NCBI GenBank assembly: GCA_020636895.1
Contig: JACJWZ010000002.1
Span: 372,001 to 436,000 of the forward strand
DNA length: 64,000 nt
Direction of reading: 5' to 3'
From: Thermoleophilales bacterium
GTDB taxonomy: Bacteria > Actinomycetota > Thermoleophilia > Solirubrobacterales > 70-9
The position numbers and the translations under genes are program-made. This document shows positions 31,245 to 40,030 of the stretch, in pieces; the first letter of the stretch is position 1, and each line of letters begins with the position of its first letter. The notes below the pieces were generated by a model that saw only the letters and a program-made list of their open reading frames with translations, was not told the origin of the DNA and made no database searches.

Positions 31245-32888
31245 ATGAATCGCATAGGCAGGGTCTCTCTCGTCCTCGCGGCGCTCGTCGTCGCGTCCCT
31301 CTCCGTCGCCGCGCAGGCGTCGGCCAACACGTACTGCGCCGTCGCCTCGGGCTCGCTTCCCGACTGCACCGCTCCGAACACGTTCACCGGGGCGACGACC
31401 TCGGTTCAGGCTGCCCTGAACGCCGCCGCCACGAACGCGGGCCCGGACAAGGTCTCGATCGGCCCAGGCACATTCACCAGCACCGCTAACACCGCGCTCA
31501 CCTACAACCCCTCCGCGGCGGGCAACAACGTCGAGATCGCGGGCCAGGGGCCGTCGACGATCCTGTCCCCGACGACGACGATCGGCTACACGTTCCTGCT
31601 CGCAGGAACCGGGGCGACCTCCAACTCCATGCACGATCTGACCGTCACGATCGCGCCCGGCTCCGGTGCGGGCACGGCCGGAATCCTCCTCACCCAGAAT
31701 GCGAGCGCGGACCTCCACGACATCTCGGTGGCTCAGGCAGCTCCGAATGGAAGTTCGGCAGCGGTCATCCTTAACCAGGGCTCGATCCTGCGGAACAGCG
31801 CCGTTTCGCTGCCGCGGATCGGGACGGCCGGCCTCTCCACGTACGGCGTCGTCAGCTCGTCGGCCGCTGGGACCGGTGTCCCGGTGGTCAGAGATTCGAC
31901 CGTGACCGCCGACATCGGAGCGAGCGCCGGTCAGGGTGTCGCCGGACTCGAGCGCCTGCTAGTTGAGCGCAACCGCATCAACGCGTCCATCGGTGTCACC
32001 ACCGCGCAGGGAGGCGAGGTCGCTGTCCGCGACACGCTGATCAAGCTGCTCCCGGACACGGCGAACCCGTCCTACTCCTCGGTCGGCCTCTACTCCGACA
32101 TCTTCCTGAGCGGCAATACGACCGCGACGATCGACGCCAAGAACGTGACGATCGTCGGCGGCAGCTCGCCGAACGACATCGGCGTGTGGTCGATCGCTTC
32201 GTCAAGTGGCGGTCCCATCGTCGATGCCAGCCTCAGCAGTTCGATCCTCGCTGACGTCGAGACGTCCCTGAAGCGCACCGGAGCCCAAGGCGTGGCCACA
32301 CTCGAGGCCGAGTACTCGGACTTCGATCCGGCGACGATCAGCTCGACCAACTCCGGGGGCAGCGGGATCCTCACCCAGGGCCCCGGCAACGTGAACCTCG
32401 CGCCTGGCTTCGTCGACGCCGCGGGCGGCGACTTCTCGCTGGCGTCCTCCTCACCGCTGATCGATATCGGCGACCCGGCTCCGCTCGGCGGCGACGAGTC
32501 GGCCACCGACCTCGCCGGCAACCCGCGGATCCTCGACGGCAACGGCGACGGGACCGCGCGCCGAGACATGGGCGCCTTCGAGTTCGTCCCGGCGCCGCCC
32601 GCCGACACCACCCCGCCCGAGACGATCGCCGGGAAGTTCAAGAAGAAGGTGAAGAAGGGCAAGCCGGCCAAGTTCGAGTTCTTCTCGAACGATCCGGCTG
32701 CGACGTTCACGTGCGCCCTCGACAAGAAGGCGGCCAAGCCCTGCGCGAGCCCCTACACGTTGAAGCGCGTGAAGAAGGGCAAGCACACGCTGACGATCAC
32801 CGCCATCGACGCCGCCGGAAACGCAGACCAGTCGCCGGTGGTCGACAAGTTCAAGGTCAAGAAGAAGAAGAAGAAGCGCAAGCACTGA
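31245..32888 (+). CDS. Exported right-handed beta-helix protein with lysine-rich tail
   Basis: 547 residues. The signal peptide is 1-27 (ending A-Q-A-S-A-N). Residues 50-420 show the irregular Asn/Val/Ile/Gly-rich repeats of a parallel beta-helix (pectate-lyase superfamily fold), closing with D-L-A-G-N-P-R-I-L-D-G-N-G-D-G and D-M-G-A-F-E, a common end of such domains. A short Ig-like or chitinase-type domain with D-x-T-P-P-E-T follows. The last residues are V-K-K-K-K-K-K-R-K-H. No catalytic residues can be named, so it may be a surface or matrix protein rather than a lyase. It acts outside the cell. Confidence 0.75.
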   Translation: MNRIGRVSLVLAALVVASLSVAAQASANTYCAVASGSLPDCTAPNTFTGATTSVQAALNAAATNAGPDKVSIGPGTFTSTANTALTYNPSAAGNNVEIAGQGPSTILSPTTTIGYTFLLAGTGATSNSMHDLTVTIAPGSGAGTAGILLTQNASADLHDISVAQAAPNGSSAAVILNQGSILRNSAVSLPRIGTAGLSTYGVVSSSAAGTGVPVVRDSTVTADIGASAGQGVAGLERLLVERNRINASIGVTTAQGGEVAVRDTLIKLLPDTANPSYSSVGLYSDIFLSGNTTATIDAKNVTIVGGSSPNDIGVWSIASSSGGPIVDASLSSSILADVETSLKRTGAQGVATLEAEYSDFDPATISSTNSGGSGILTQGPGNVNLAPGFVDAAGGDFSLASSSPLIDIGDPAPLGGDESATDLAGNPRILDGNGDGTARRDMGAFEFVPAPPADTTPPETIAGKFKKKVKKGKPAKFEFFSNDPAATFTCALDKKAAKPCASPYTLKRVKKGKHTLTITAIDAAGNADQSPVVDKFKVKKKKKKRKH

Positions 32889-33040
32889 GCGCTCGGCGCC
32901 GGGCTCGCTTCGCGCCGCCCGGGTCGAATCGCACCGCGCGGCGGCACGCGGAAGGCGAGCGGCCGACAAGGGTCGCGGGGCGCGACGGCGAAGGAACTCC
33001 GGGAACCGCCTGCGGCGACCCCGAGACCTTGCCCCGAGCC

Positions 33041-33967
33041 ATGCGCACAGCCTCCGGAGCGCTGCTCCTCCCCCGCCCCGAGCGGCTGCGATTCGCCGCG
33101 CATCCGCAGGAGCCCGAGGCACCCGCCACGACCCCCGCCCCCTCTCCGGGCGCAGTTCCCGCGCCGCCACCGCCACCCCCCGACCCGCCGGTTCCGGTCG
33201 CGCCGCACGCACCGCCGTACGCGCCGTCCCGGCTCGAGCGGCTCGGCCTGATGACCGCCGGGGTAGCCCACGACTTCAACAACGTGCTCTCGGTGATCAT
33301 GGTCTGCGCGGGCGAGATCGCGGCCGCCACGGAGGATCCCGAGCAGCGGGATCGCGCGAGGGAGATCACCGACGCGGCCGAGCGCGGCGCCGAGCTCAGC
33401 CGCCGCCTCCTCACCCAGGACCGTCTTCCCGAGCCGGAGCCGGAGGTACTCGCGGTGGACACCGCCATCGTCGATGCGCTGCCGATCGTCAAGCGGACCC
33501 TCGGGGAGGGGATCGAGATCTCGCTCTCCTCCCGAGGCCACCTGCCCCGCGTCCTGCTCGCGCCGGGTGAGCTCCAGCGCATCCTCGTGAACCTCGCCGC
33601 AAACTCGCGCGACGCGATGCCGGAGGGCGGCTCGGTCACGATCCGCACCGGCCAGGTGACGATCCCCCCCGGCGACCGGGAGCTGGGCGTGGGCTGGCAC
33701 CTGCGGATCACCTTCACCGACACAGGTCCCGGCATGAGCCCGGAGGTCCTCGGCCGCGCGGCCCAGCCGTACTTCACGACCAAGCCGAACTCCGGCTCGG
33801 GCCTTGGCCTCGCGACCGTCAAGGGCCTGCTCCGCGCTCGCGGCGGCCGGTTGCAGCTGAGCTCGCCGCCGAGCGGCGGCACCACGGTGATACTCGACAT
33901 GCCCGCGGTCACCGCAACCGGCGAGGCGCTCTCGCTCCCGCCGGCGGGCGCAGCGACGCCGGCCTGA
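33041..33967 (+). CDS. Orphan soluble histidine kinase
   Basis: 308 residues. A proline-rich N-terminus (about 30-60) is followed by a HisKA-type dimerisation domain with the H-box G-V-A-H-D-F-N-N-V-L (His77). The HATPase domain has the N-box N-L-A-A-N-S-R-D-A-M, the D-T-G-P-G-M G1 box and G-S-G-L-G-L-A-T-V. There is no sensor or transmembrane domain and no response regulator gene next to it, so input and output must come from other proteins. It converges with tadA, seven bases away. Confidence 0.85.
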   Translation: MRTASGALLLPRPERLRFAAHPQEPEAPATTPAPSPGAVPAPPPPPPDPPVPVAPHAPPYAPSRLERLGLMTAGVAHDFNNVLSVIMVCAGEIAAATEDPEQRDRAREITDAAERGAELSRRLLTQDRLPEPEPEVLAVDTAIVDALPIVKRTLGEGIEISLSSRGHLPRVLLAPGELQRILVNLAANSRDAMPEGGSVTIRTGQVTIPPGDRELGVGWHLRITFTDTGPGMSPEVLGRAAQPYFTTKPNSGSGLGLATVKGLLRARGGRLQLSSPPSGGTTVILDMPAVTATGEALSLPPAGAATPA

Positions 33968-33974
33968 GCTGCGC

Positions 33975-34448
33975 TCAGTCGCGGCGTTCGCGGAAGAAGC
34001 CGCGTAGAAGCTCCGCCGCCTCGTCGGCGAGGACGCCGCCGACGACCTCCGGGCGGTGGTTGAGTCGCGGCTCGCCGAGCACGTCGAGAACCGAACCCGC
34101 CGCCCCCGCCTTCGGGTCCGGCGCGGCGTAGACGACGCGCGGCACGCGGGCGAGCACGATCGCCCCCGCGCACATCGCACACGGCTCGAGCGTCACGTAG
34201 AGGGTGGTGTCGAGAAGGCGCCAGCCGTCATCGACGACGCCCGCCCCGGCGCGCAGCGCGAGGATCTCTGCGTGAGCGGTCGGATCGCCGCGGAGCTCGC
34301 GTTCGTTGACGCCCTCGGCGATCACCTCGCCGCCGCGCGCGAGCACCGCACCGATCGGGACGTCGTCGTGCTCGACGGCGGTCGCGGCCACCTCGAGCGC
34401 GAGCCGCATCAGGCGCCCGTCGTCGGCAGCGGTGTCGGGGTCCGCCAT
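33975..34448 (-). CDS. tadA: tRNA(adenine34) deaminase TadA
   Basis: 157 residues of the cytidine/deoxycytidylate deaminase fold. It converts A34 to inosine in tRNA-Arg(ACG). Zinc site and catalysis: H-A-E (His59, Glu61) and P-C-A-M-C (Cys90, Cys93). The N-terminus D-V-P-I-G-A-V-L and the C-terminal K-A-G-A-A-G-S-V block match bacterial TadA. The start ATG at 34448 follows immediately after the stop codon of a tiny membrane ORF (TAGATG), so the two are probably translated together. Confidence 0.95.
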   Translation of the reverse strand: MADPDTAADDGRLMRLALEVAATAVEHDDVPIGAVLARGGEVIAEGVNERELRGDPTAHAEILALRAGAGVVDDGWRLLDTTLYVTLEPCAMCAGAIVLARVPRVVYAAPDPKAGAAGSVLDVLGEPRLNHRPEVVGGVLADEAAELLRGFFRERRD

Positions 34449-34538
34449 CTACAGCTTGATCGCGGCGATCACCATCGACGCCATCAGGCAGATGACGAGG
34501 ATGATCATCGAGACGGTCCAGGAGGTGGGCACGGGCAT
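34449..34538 (-). CDS. Putative 29-residue membrane microprotein upstream of tadA
   Basis: ATG at 34538 to TAG at 34449-34451. The peptide begins M-P-V-P-T-S-W-T-V-S-M and continues as one transmembrane helix of Ile, Val, Leu, Ala and Met, ending A-A-I-K-L. The stop codon abuts the tadA start. The composition is typical of a single-pass microprotein. No Shine-Dalgarno sequence is visible, and the gene is divergent from the MBL gene 24 bases away, so a leaderless transcript is possible. There is no known homolog that I can name. Confidence 0.45.
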   Translation of the reverse strand: MPVPTSWTVSMIILVICLMASMVIAAIKL

Positions 34539-34562
34539 AAGCGTAGGGATAGGGTGCGGGCG

Positions 34563-35297
34563 ATGGCGAACCCGCTGAAGCCGATCACCGAGAAGGTCGC
34601 CGACGGCGTCTGGCGCCACGCCGGGGACCTCAAGCAGGGGATGAACATCTACATCCTCGCCGAGGACGACGGATCGGTGACGCTGTTCGACGGCGGCACC
34701 GCATCGATGACCGAGGGCGTTCGCGCGGCGGCCGAGGAGATCGGTCCGATCAAGCGGATCGTGCTCGGCCACGGCCATGCCGACCACCGCGGGGTCGCAC
34801 CCGCGCTGGGGGTCCCGGTCTGGTGCCACGAGGACGAGCTCTCCGACACCGAGGGTGACGGCGGCTACCACTACTTCCGCTTCGAGCTGCTGCCCACGAG
34901 GTTCCTCCGCACGGTCTACCCGAAACTCCTCGACCACTGGGACGGCGGGCCGGCCAAGGTCGCCGAGACCGTGACCGAGGGCGACGAGATCTGCGGCTTC
35001 ACCGTCAAGCACTTCCCCGGCCACGCGCCCGGCCTGATCGGCCTGTGGCGCGAGAGCGACCGCCTCGCGATCGTCAGCGACACCACCTACGTAGTCGATT
35101 CGACGAAGTTCAAGCCCGTCGACTGGCCCAACGTCCCCAACAGGGTCTTCAACCAGGACCACGACCAGGCGATCGCCTCTCTCCGCAAGCTGGCCGCCCT
35201 CGAGCCGGCGATCATCGCCCCCGGCCACTCCGAGCCGGTCCACGGCGACCCCGAGTACAACCGGATGATCCTCGAGCAGGCCGCCGACCGCGGCTAG
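34563..35297 (+). CDS. Metallo-beta-lactamase-fold hydrolase
   Basis: 244 residues with the MBL metal motif H-G-H-A-D-H, a later F-P-G-H-A-P-G (His), S-D-T-T-Y (Asp) and A-P-G-H-S-E-P (His), all in canonical order. It is a cytosolic binuclear zinc hydrolase of the glyoxalase-II-like group, substrate unknown. The ATG at 34563 is the first start before the domain. It converges with the protease gene with no gap (stop codons abut at 35297/35298). Two more MBL genes lie at 56214-57215 and 57270-57956. Confidence 0.88.
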   Translation: MANPLKPITEKVADGVWRHAGDLKQGMNIYILAEDDGSVTLFDGGTASMTEGVRAAAEEIGPIKRIVLGHGHADHRGVAPALGVPVWCHEDELSDTEGDGGYHYFRFELLPTRFLRTVYPKLLDHWDGGPAKVAETVTEGDEICGFTVKHFPGHAPGLIGLWRESDRLAIVSDTTYVVDSTKFKPVDWPNVPNRVFNQDHDQAIASLRKLAALEPAIIAPGHSEPVHGDPEYNRMILEQAADRG

Positions 35298-38200
35298 CTA
35301 CTTCCGCTTCACCTTCTCGCAGTTCTTCGCGACCTTGTCGCGGCGGTCGGCGATCACCTTGTCCTTGCCGCCGCCGCAGTTGACGCGGTCGCGGCCGCCG
35401 CCGCGGACCTTGATCTTGTCCTTGCCCCCGCCGCCCTTGATCACGTCCTTGCCGCCGCCGCCGGAGATCTTGTCCTTGCCGCCGCCTCCCGCGATGTGGT
35501 CCTTGCCCCCGCCGCCCTTCAGCTTGTCGTCGCCGCCGTTGCCCTTGATCTTGTCCTTGCCGCCGTTGCCGGCGACGCAGTCATCGCCGCCGCGAGCCTT
35601 GATGCGGTCGTTGCCGGCGCCACCGCGGATGCGATCGCCGCCGTTCGTCCCCTGCAGGCGGTCGCCGCGCTTGGTTCCCCGGATCGTCGTCGCGCACGCC
35701 TTGCCGCCACCGCCGGGGTTGGGCTTCACACGCACCGACACCGTCCGCCCCACGTTCCCCTGCTCGTCGACCGCCCTCACCGCGAGGAAGCGCTCGCTGC
35801 CCTCGGGCACATCGAAGCTCTGCCGCTCGCCCGGCGCGAGCGGCTCCGGCGCGAGCTTCGCCTTGATCGGCTTGGCGCCCGCGAAGCCCGCGGAGTCGAT
35901 CGCCTCGTCGCCGGTCGCCAGCTCGTAGTGGTCAGCGGTCCCGCAGAGCAGGTCGTCGCCGGGGGCGTCGAAGCGGACCTTGGTGCGCTCGTCGTTGGTC
36001 GCGATCGAGCCCGGCACGCCCGGCAGCACCGCGTCGCGCGAGTAGTCGCCGGAGTTGGCGTTGTCGTGATGGAAGCGCGGCGAGGAGGAGGGCGAGCAGG
36101 CGGACGCCGACGTCTTGTACGCGTGGACGTAGCCCGAGCGAGTGATCCCGACGACGACCTTGCGGGCGTCCCCGTCGGTGTCGGTGGTGCCGAAGCTGCC
36201 GACGAGCGGCGTCGCCACGGTCCAGTCGGTCGAGAGCTTCGGCCAGCCCGAGACCGGCAGGCCGGAGGCGTCGTAGGCGGCGAGATCGGCGCTCGAGCTC
36301 CCGGCCAGAACCTCCTCGCCGTCGGGGCCGCCGATGTCAGCGACCGCCGGCCCCGTCAGGAACTGCAGGTCGTTCATCGTCGCGGGGTAGTTGGCGCGGA
36401 ACTGGCCGCTCGCCGGGTCCCAGGCGCCGATCAGGTCCTGGCCGCCCTGGTACTCGGAAGCCTGCAGGTCGAGCGCGCGGAAGAGGCCGATCGACGACAG
36501 CACCAGCGACGGATGGTCGCCGTCGGAGCCGAGGCCCGCCGCGCCGAAGGCGGGGTTGCCGACCGCGGGGATGATCGGCGTATCGGTGACGGTCGCCCCG
36601 GCCGTGAAGTCGGTGGCGAGCGCGTTGTCGCTGCCGAGCGTCTGGCCGTGGCAGGAGCTGCCGTCGCCGTTGACGATGTAGGCGGGCCCGGCCGCCGACG
36701 CGGTGCCGACCTTGTTGCCCGCGCCGCCACTCGGGCAGTTCACCGGTCCGATCACCGGCGGACCCGAGACACCCTCGCCGACCACCGGCAGCAGCTCGGT
36801 CAGCAGCAGCCCGGGCCGGAACGGCCACCCGGGTGCGATCGCGTCGTTCGGCATCGGGTCCGAGTCGCGGTCGCCGTCGGACTGCAACGCGTAGACGCGT
36901 GAGTTGCCCGGATCGAAGAGTCCCGTGGCGGCCAGGATCCCGAGGGTGCCCGCGTTACCGACGTTGAACGGCTCGTCGTACTCCTCGTTGGTCCCGATCA
37001 CGATCTCGGGACGGGCATCGCCGGTGATGTCGCCGACGGCGGGCGTGTCGATGATCGCTCCCTGCTGGTAGGAGCCCGCGTCCCCGCGGAAGGTGACCGC
37101 GTGCGTCGTCGGGTCGATCGACTGCACCTTGGCGGGATCGACCACGAGGACGGGGAATCCCGGCTGCTCGGCCGCGCCCCCGGCGGCACCGGGGTCGGAG
37201 TCGTGGCCGTCCCAGGCGTAGACGTGGCGGTCCATCGCGGCGGCGACGATCTCCTCGTCGCCGTCTCCGTCGAGATCGGCGAGGACCGGGGAGCCGAAGA
37301 ACCCGCGCTGCGTGCGGTTGGTCTTGCCGTTGCGCACGTTCTCGAAGGGAGCGAGCGGCTTGCCGGAGTAAGCGGCGTGGGTGGCCTCGGTGAAGACCCG
37401 CTTGCCGTCCGGGCCCCAGCCGTAGAGGCGGCCCTCGAAGTCGGCCGCGTAGACCTCCGGGACCCCGTCGCCGTCGGTGTCGCCGACCGCGACGGCGCCG
37501 AGGAAGGCGGCGCCGAGGTCCGAGCCGACGGCTCCGCTCGCATAGGCCGGCGCGGAGACGTGCGAATCGACGAAGCTCGGGCGGTCGCCGCGCACCGGCC
37601 AACCCAGCAGCTCCGTGCCGTCGGGGTGGATCGCGTGGACGAAGCCGTCAGAGGTCGCGAGGATCAGCTCGTTGCGGTTGTCGCCGTCGAGGTCGGCGAA
37701 GGCGGGTGAGGAGTCGCCGTCGGCGCTCGGCGAGCCCGATCCCAGCCGCCCCTCCGACTGGATCGTCCGCGGGAAACCGTCGAGCAGGTCGCGGTCGTGG
37801 TGCAGGTAGGAGGTCCGCTCGTCCTCGCCGGTCCGGGCCGGGCCGCTCGTCGGCGTGACCACGACCTTGAAGGTGAACGCGTGCGGCGCGAAGAACGGCC
37901 GGCCGTTCCCAGTCGCGGCGGTCGGCTGCGGGATCGGGCCGTTGAAGTCGGTGCCGGCCGGGAAGCGCGACTTCAGGTGGCCGATGTCGATCGTGCCGAG
38001 CGTGCCTCGGTGCGACGACGCCGCCGCGGCGCCGTTGTGGACCGTCGAGCCGTCGCAGTAGCCGTTGCTCAGCTCCTCGAAGTCGCCCGGAGGGCTGTCG
38101 GTGGTGAGCGCGTTGTTGGGGTACTGGCCGGGCGCGACGAGAAGCTGGCAGCGGTACGGGGCACCGCGCGCGAACACCTCGCCCTCGACCGCCAGGGAGC

Positions 38201-39908
38201 CCTGACCGGGATCGACCTCGCCGAACCACTCGGGCGAGAGGATCTCGGCCTCCGGCGGCAACGCCGTCGTCCCAGGGCTCGCGGGGTCGTCGATCACGGC
38301 ATCGACAGCCCGATTCATGTTCGCGCGCCCGTAGCCGTAGAACTGGTCGTGCCCCTTGCGGGCCGGGTAGCTGCTCCCGCCGAGCGGCGGGCTCGCCAGC
38401 GCGGGGCGGTTCGCCTCGACCTGCGCCTGCAGCAGACCGGCGGGCCCGTAGGGGCTCGTGCAGTCGGGGAGCGGCGTCGGGGAGCAGGAGGGTTCGTTGC
38501 CCGAACCCGCCGGGGCGCCCGCGAAGTTGACGTCGTCGACCTGGCCCGTTCCCCCGTAGGTCCCCGAGGCGAGCACCTGGCGGATCTCGTTCGGCGTGAT
38601 CGGGCAGGGGTCGCCGCTCGTCAGCTCGCAGGCTGAGGTGTCGGGGTAGTTGCCGAGCACGCCCGCCTCGCGCGCGTTCAGGGCGGCGCTGTAGATCAGC
38701 CCGGCGTATCCCGCCGCAAGCCCGACCGCGTTGGAGGAGCAGCTGGTGCTCGGAATCGCGACCGTGATCTTGGCGCTGAAGTTGGTGCAGCCGTTGAAGG
38801 CGAGGTAGGACTTGTTCGGCGAGGCGACGTCGCTGTCGGTCACCGAGTTGGCGACGATCACGTGCGGGAGCGTCGAGGGCCAGTTGTTGTGCTGCGCTGC
38901 CTCGTCGGCTGCAGATGCCATGACGACGACGCCGTGGCGGTAGGCGTAGTCGACGGCCTCGCGGGCGAGGCTCGCGTTGTTGAGCGTCCCCAGAGCCTCC
39001 TGCACGATCTGGGCGTCGTTGTCGGTCGCATAGGTGACCGCGGCGCCGAAGCGGTTGACGTCGCCGATGAAGCTGTCGCCGACGCGCAGGTAGATCCCCA
39101 TGCAGTTCGGGCAGGAGCCGACGTCGCCGCCGTTGTCGGCCTCGGCCGTCGAGTCGCGGGCCTCCCCCGTCCCGTGGCCGTACTGGACGTCGTCGAAGGG
39201 GTCGTTGTCGTTGTCGAGGAAGTCCCAGCCGACGATGTCGTCGACGTAGCCGTTGCCGTCGTCGTCGACGCCGTCGCTGAAGGCGATCAGGATGTCCTGC
39301 GGCTCGAGCACGCCGGCCGGGCCGACGCCCTTCGGCGTGTCGCGCTGGACCCGGTTGTCGCAGGCGTAGTCGATGACGTTGAAGACGGCGTCACCGTTCA
39401 GGTCCCAGTCGCCGGCGTGCGTGAACGGGCCGCCGCCGGAGCAGTCGGCGCCGGGCTCGTTGGGCGTTCCGAGGCCGTCGTTGCGCGGCTTCGGCAGCTC
39501 GCCCTTGCTCAGGCGCGTCTTCTTGCGCAGGTCGGTCATGGCCCCCGCGTCGTTCCACTTGATCCCGGAGTCGAGGATCGCGATGGTCACGTCAGGGCGA
39601 CCGGTCGTGGTCCTGAACGCGGTCGAGACACTCGCGTCATCGTCGACGACGTGCGCTCCGCGGACGCCGCCAAGCTCCACCGGCAGCAGGTTGTTGACGG
39701 TGTTCGCCGGATCGGGCGTCGCGGCGAACTTGAACTCGTTGCCGCCGAGGTCGGTGGGGACGGTCCCGGCGTCGAGGTAGAGGTCGGTGGGGTCGCTCGG
39801 ATCGCCGCCCGAACGCGTGTAGGGGAAGCTCGCCGAGGCGGGCGCGGCGACGACGAGCGCGAGCAGGAACGCGGACAGGCCGGCGAGCGCGGCCCTTGCC
39901 CCGCTCAC
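35298..39908 (-). CDS. Large exported subtilisin-like (S8) protease with FG-GAP repeats and RTX-like tail
   Basis: 1536 residues from the GTG at 39908 (GGGAGG upstream). The signal peptide is about 1-27. The S8 domain has catalytic Asp113 (A-I-L-D-S-G-I) and His245 (Y-G-H-G-T). Ser392 sits in C-S-S-N-A-V-G instead of the usual G-T-S-M-A-x-P, and the oxyanion region reads A-S-A-A-D-E where A-A-G-N is expected, so activity is not certain. Residues about 680-1250 contain FG-GAP/VCBS-type repeats (A-D-L-D-G-D-N-R-N-E, G-D-T-D-G-D-G-V-P-E, A-D-L-D-G-D-G-D-E-E), a beta-propeller. Residues 1403-1536 are RTX-like G-G-x-G-x-D-x-I nonapeptides, many with Lys at the variable positions, ending E-K-V-K-R-K. 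It acts outside the cell. Confidence 0.85.
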   Translation of the reverse strand: MSGARAALAGLSAFLLALVVAAPASASFPYTRSGGDPSDPTDLYLDAGTVPTDLGGNEFKFAATPDPANTVNNLLPVELGGVRGAHVVDDDASVSTAFRTTTGRPDVTIAILDSGIKWNDAGAMTDLRKKTRLSKGELPKPRNDGLGTPNEPGADCSGGGPFTHAGDWDLNGDAVFNVIDYACDNRVQRDTPKGVGPAGVLEPQDILIAFSDGVDDDGNGYVDDIVGWDFLDNDNDPFDDVQYGHGTGEARDSTAEADNGGDVGSCPNCMGIYLRVGDSFIGDVNRFGAAVTYATDNDAQIVQEALGTLNNASLAREAVDYAYRHGVVVMASAADEAAQHNNWPSTLPHVIVANSVTDSDVASPNKSYLAFNGCTNFSAKITVAIPSTSCSSNAVGLAAGYAGLIYSAALNAREAGVLGNYPDTSACELTSGDPCPITPNEIRQVLASGTYGGTGQVDDVNFAGAPAGSGNEPSCSPTPLPDCTSPYGPAGLLQAQVEANRPALASPPLGGSSYPARKGHDQFYGYGRANMNRAVDAVIDDPASPGTTALPPEAEILSPEWFGEVDPGQGSLAVEGEVFARGAPYRCQLLVAPGQYPNNALTTDSPPGDFEELSNGYCDGSTVHNGAAAASSHRGTLGTIDIGHLKSRFPAGTDFNGPIPQPTAATGNGRPFFAPHAFTFKVVVTPTSGPARTGEDERTSYLHHDRDLLDGFPRTIQSEGRLGSGSPSADGDSSPAFADLDGDNRNELILATSDGFVHAIHPDGTELLGWPVRGDRPSFVDSHVSAPAYASGAVGSDLGAAFLGAVAVGDTDGDGVPEVYAADFEGRLYGWGPDGKRVFTEATHAAYSGKPLAPFENVRNGKTNRTQRGFFGSPVLADLDGDGDEEIVAAAMDRHVYAWDGHDSDPGAAGGAAEQPGFPVLVVDPAKVQSIDPTTHAVTFRGDAGSYQQGAIIDTPAVGDITGDARPEIVIGTNEEYDEPFNVGNAGTLGILAATGLFDPGNSRVYALQSDGDRDSDPMPNDAIAPGWPFRPGLLLTELLPVVGEGVSGPPVIGPVNCPSGGAGNKVGTASAAGPAYIVNGDGSSCHGQTLGSDNALATDFTAGATVTDTPIIPAVGNPAFGAAGLGSDGDHPSLVLSSIGLFRALDLQASEYQGGQDLIGAWDPASGQFRANYPATMNDLQFLTGPAVADIGGPDGEEVLAGSSSADLAAYDASGLPVSGWPKLSTDWTVATPLVGSFGTTDTDGDARKVVVGITRSGYVHAYKTSASACSPSSSPRFHHDNANSGDYSRDAVLPGVPGSIATNDERTKVRFDAPGDDLLCGTADHYELATGDEAIDSAGFAGAKPIKAKLAPEPLAPGERQSFDVPEGSERFLAVRAVDEQGNVGRTVSVRVKPNPGGGGKACATTIRGTKRGDRLQGTNGGDRIRGGAGNDRIKARGGDDCVAGNGGKDKIKGNGGDDKLKGGGGKDHIAGGGGKDKISGGGGKDVIKGGGGKDKIKVRGGGRDRVNCGGGKDKVIADRRDKVAKNCEKVKRK

Positions 39909-39986
39909 TCGCCGGATCCTCCCTCTCCCGAGCCCTCTCCCAAGTCGGACGACACCCTAGTACGGATCCTCACAACATGCGCCGGT

Positions 39987-40008
39987 GGGCGGCCGCATCA
40001 GGCCGCCC
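39987..40008 (-). terminator. Hairpin downstream of the second sulfatase
   Basis: GGGCGGCC (39987-39994) and GGCCGCCC (40001-40008) with a 6-base loop lie 23 bases after the sulfatase stop codon on the minus strand. A terminator is likely, separating it from the downstream protease gene. Confidence 0.6.
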
Positions 40009-40030
40009 CGCTGATCGGTCGGATCCGGCG

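Noticed and set aside
35298..35700. DNA tandem repeat of GGCGGCAAGGA type as a non-coding array
   Set aside because: It is in frame and encodes the RTX-like Gly/Asp/Lys repeats of the large protease, so it is explained by coding sequence.
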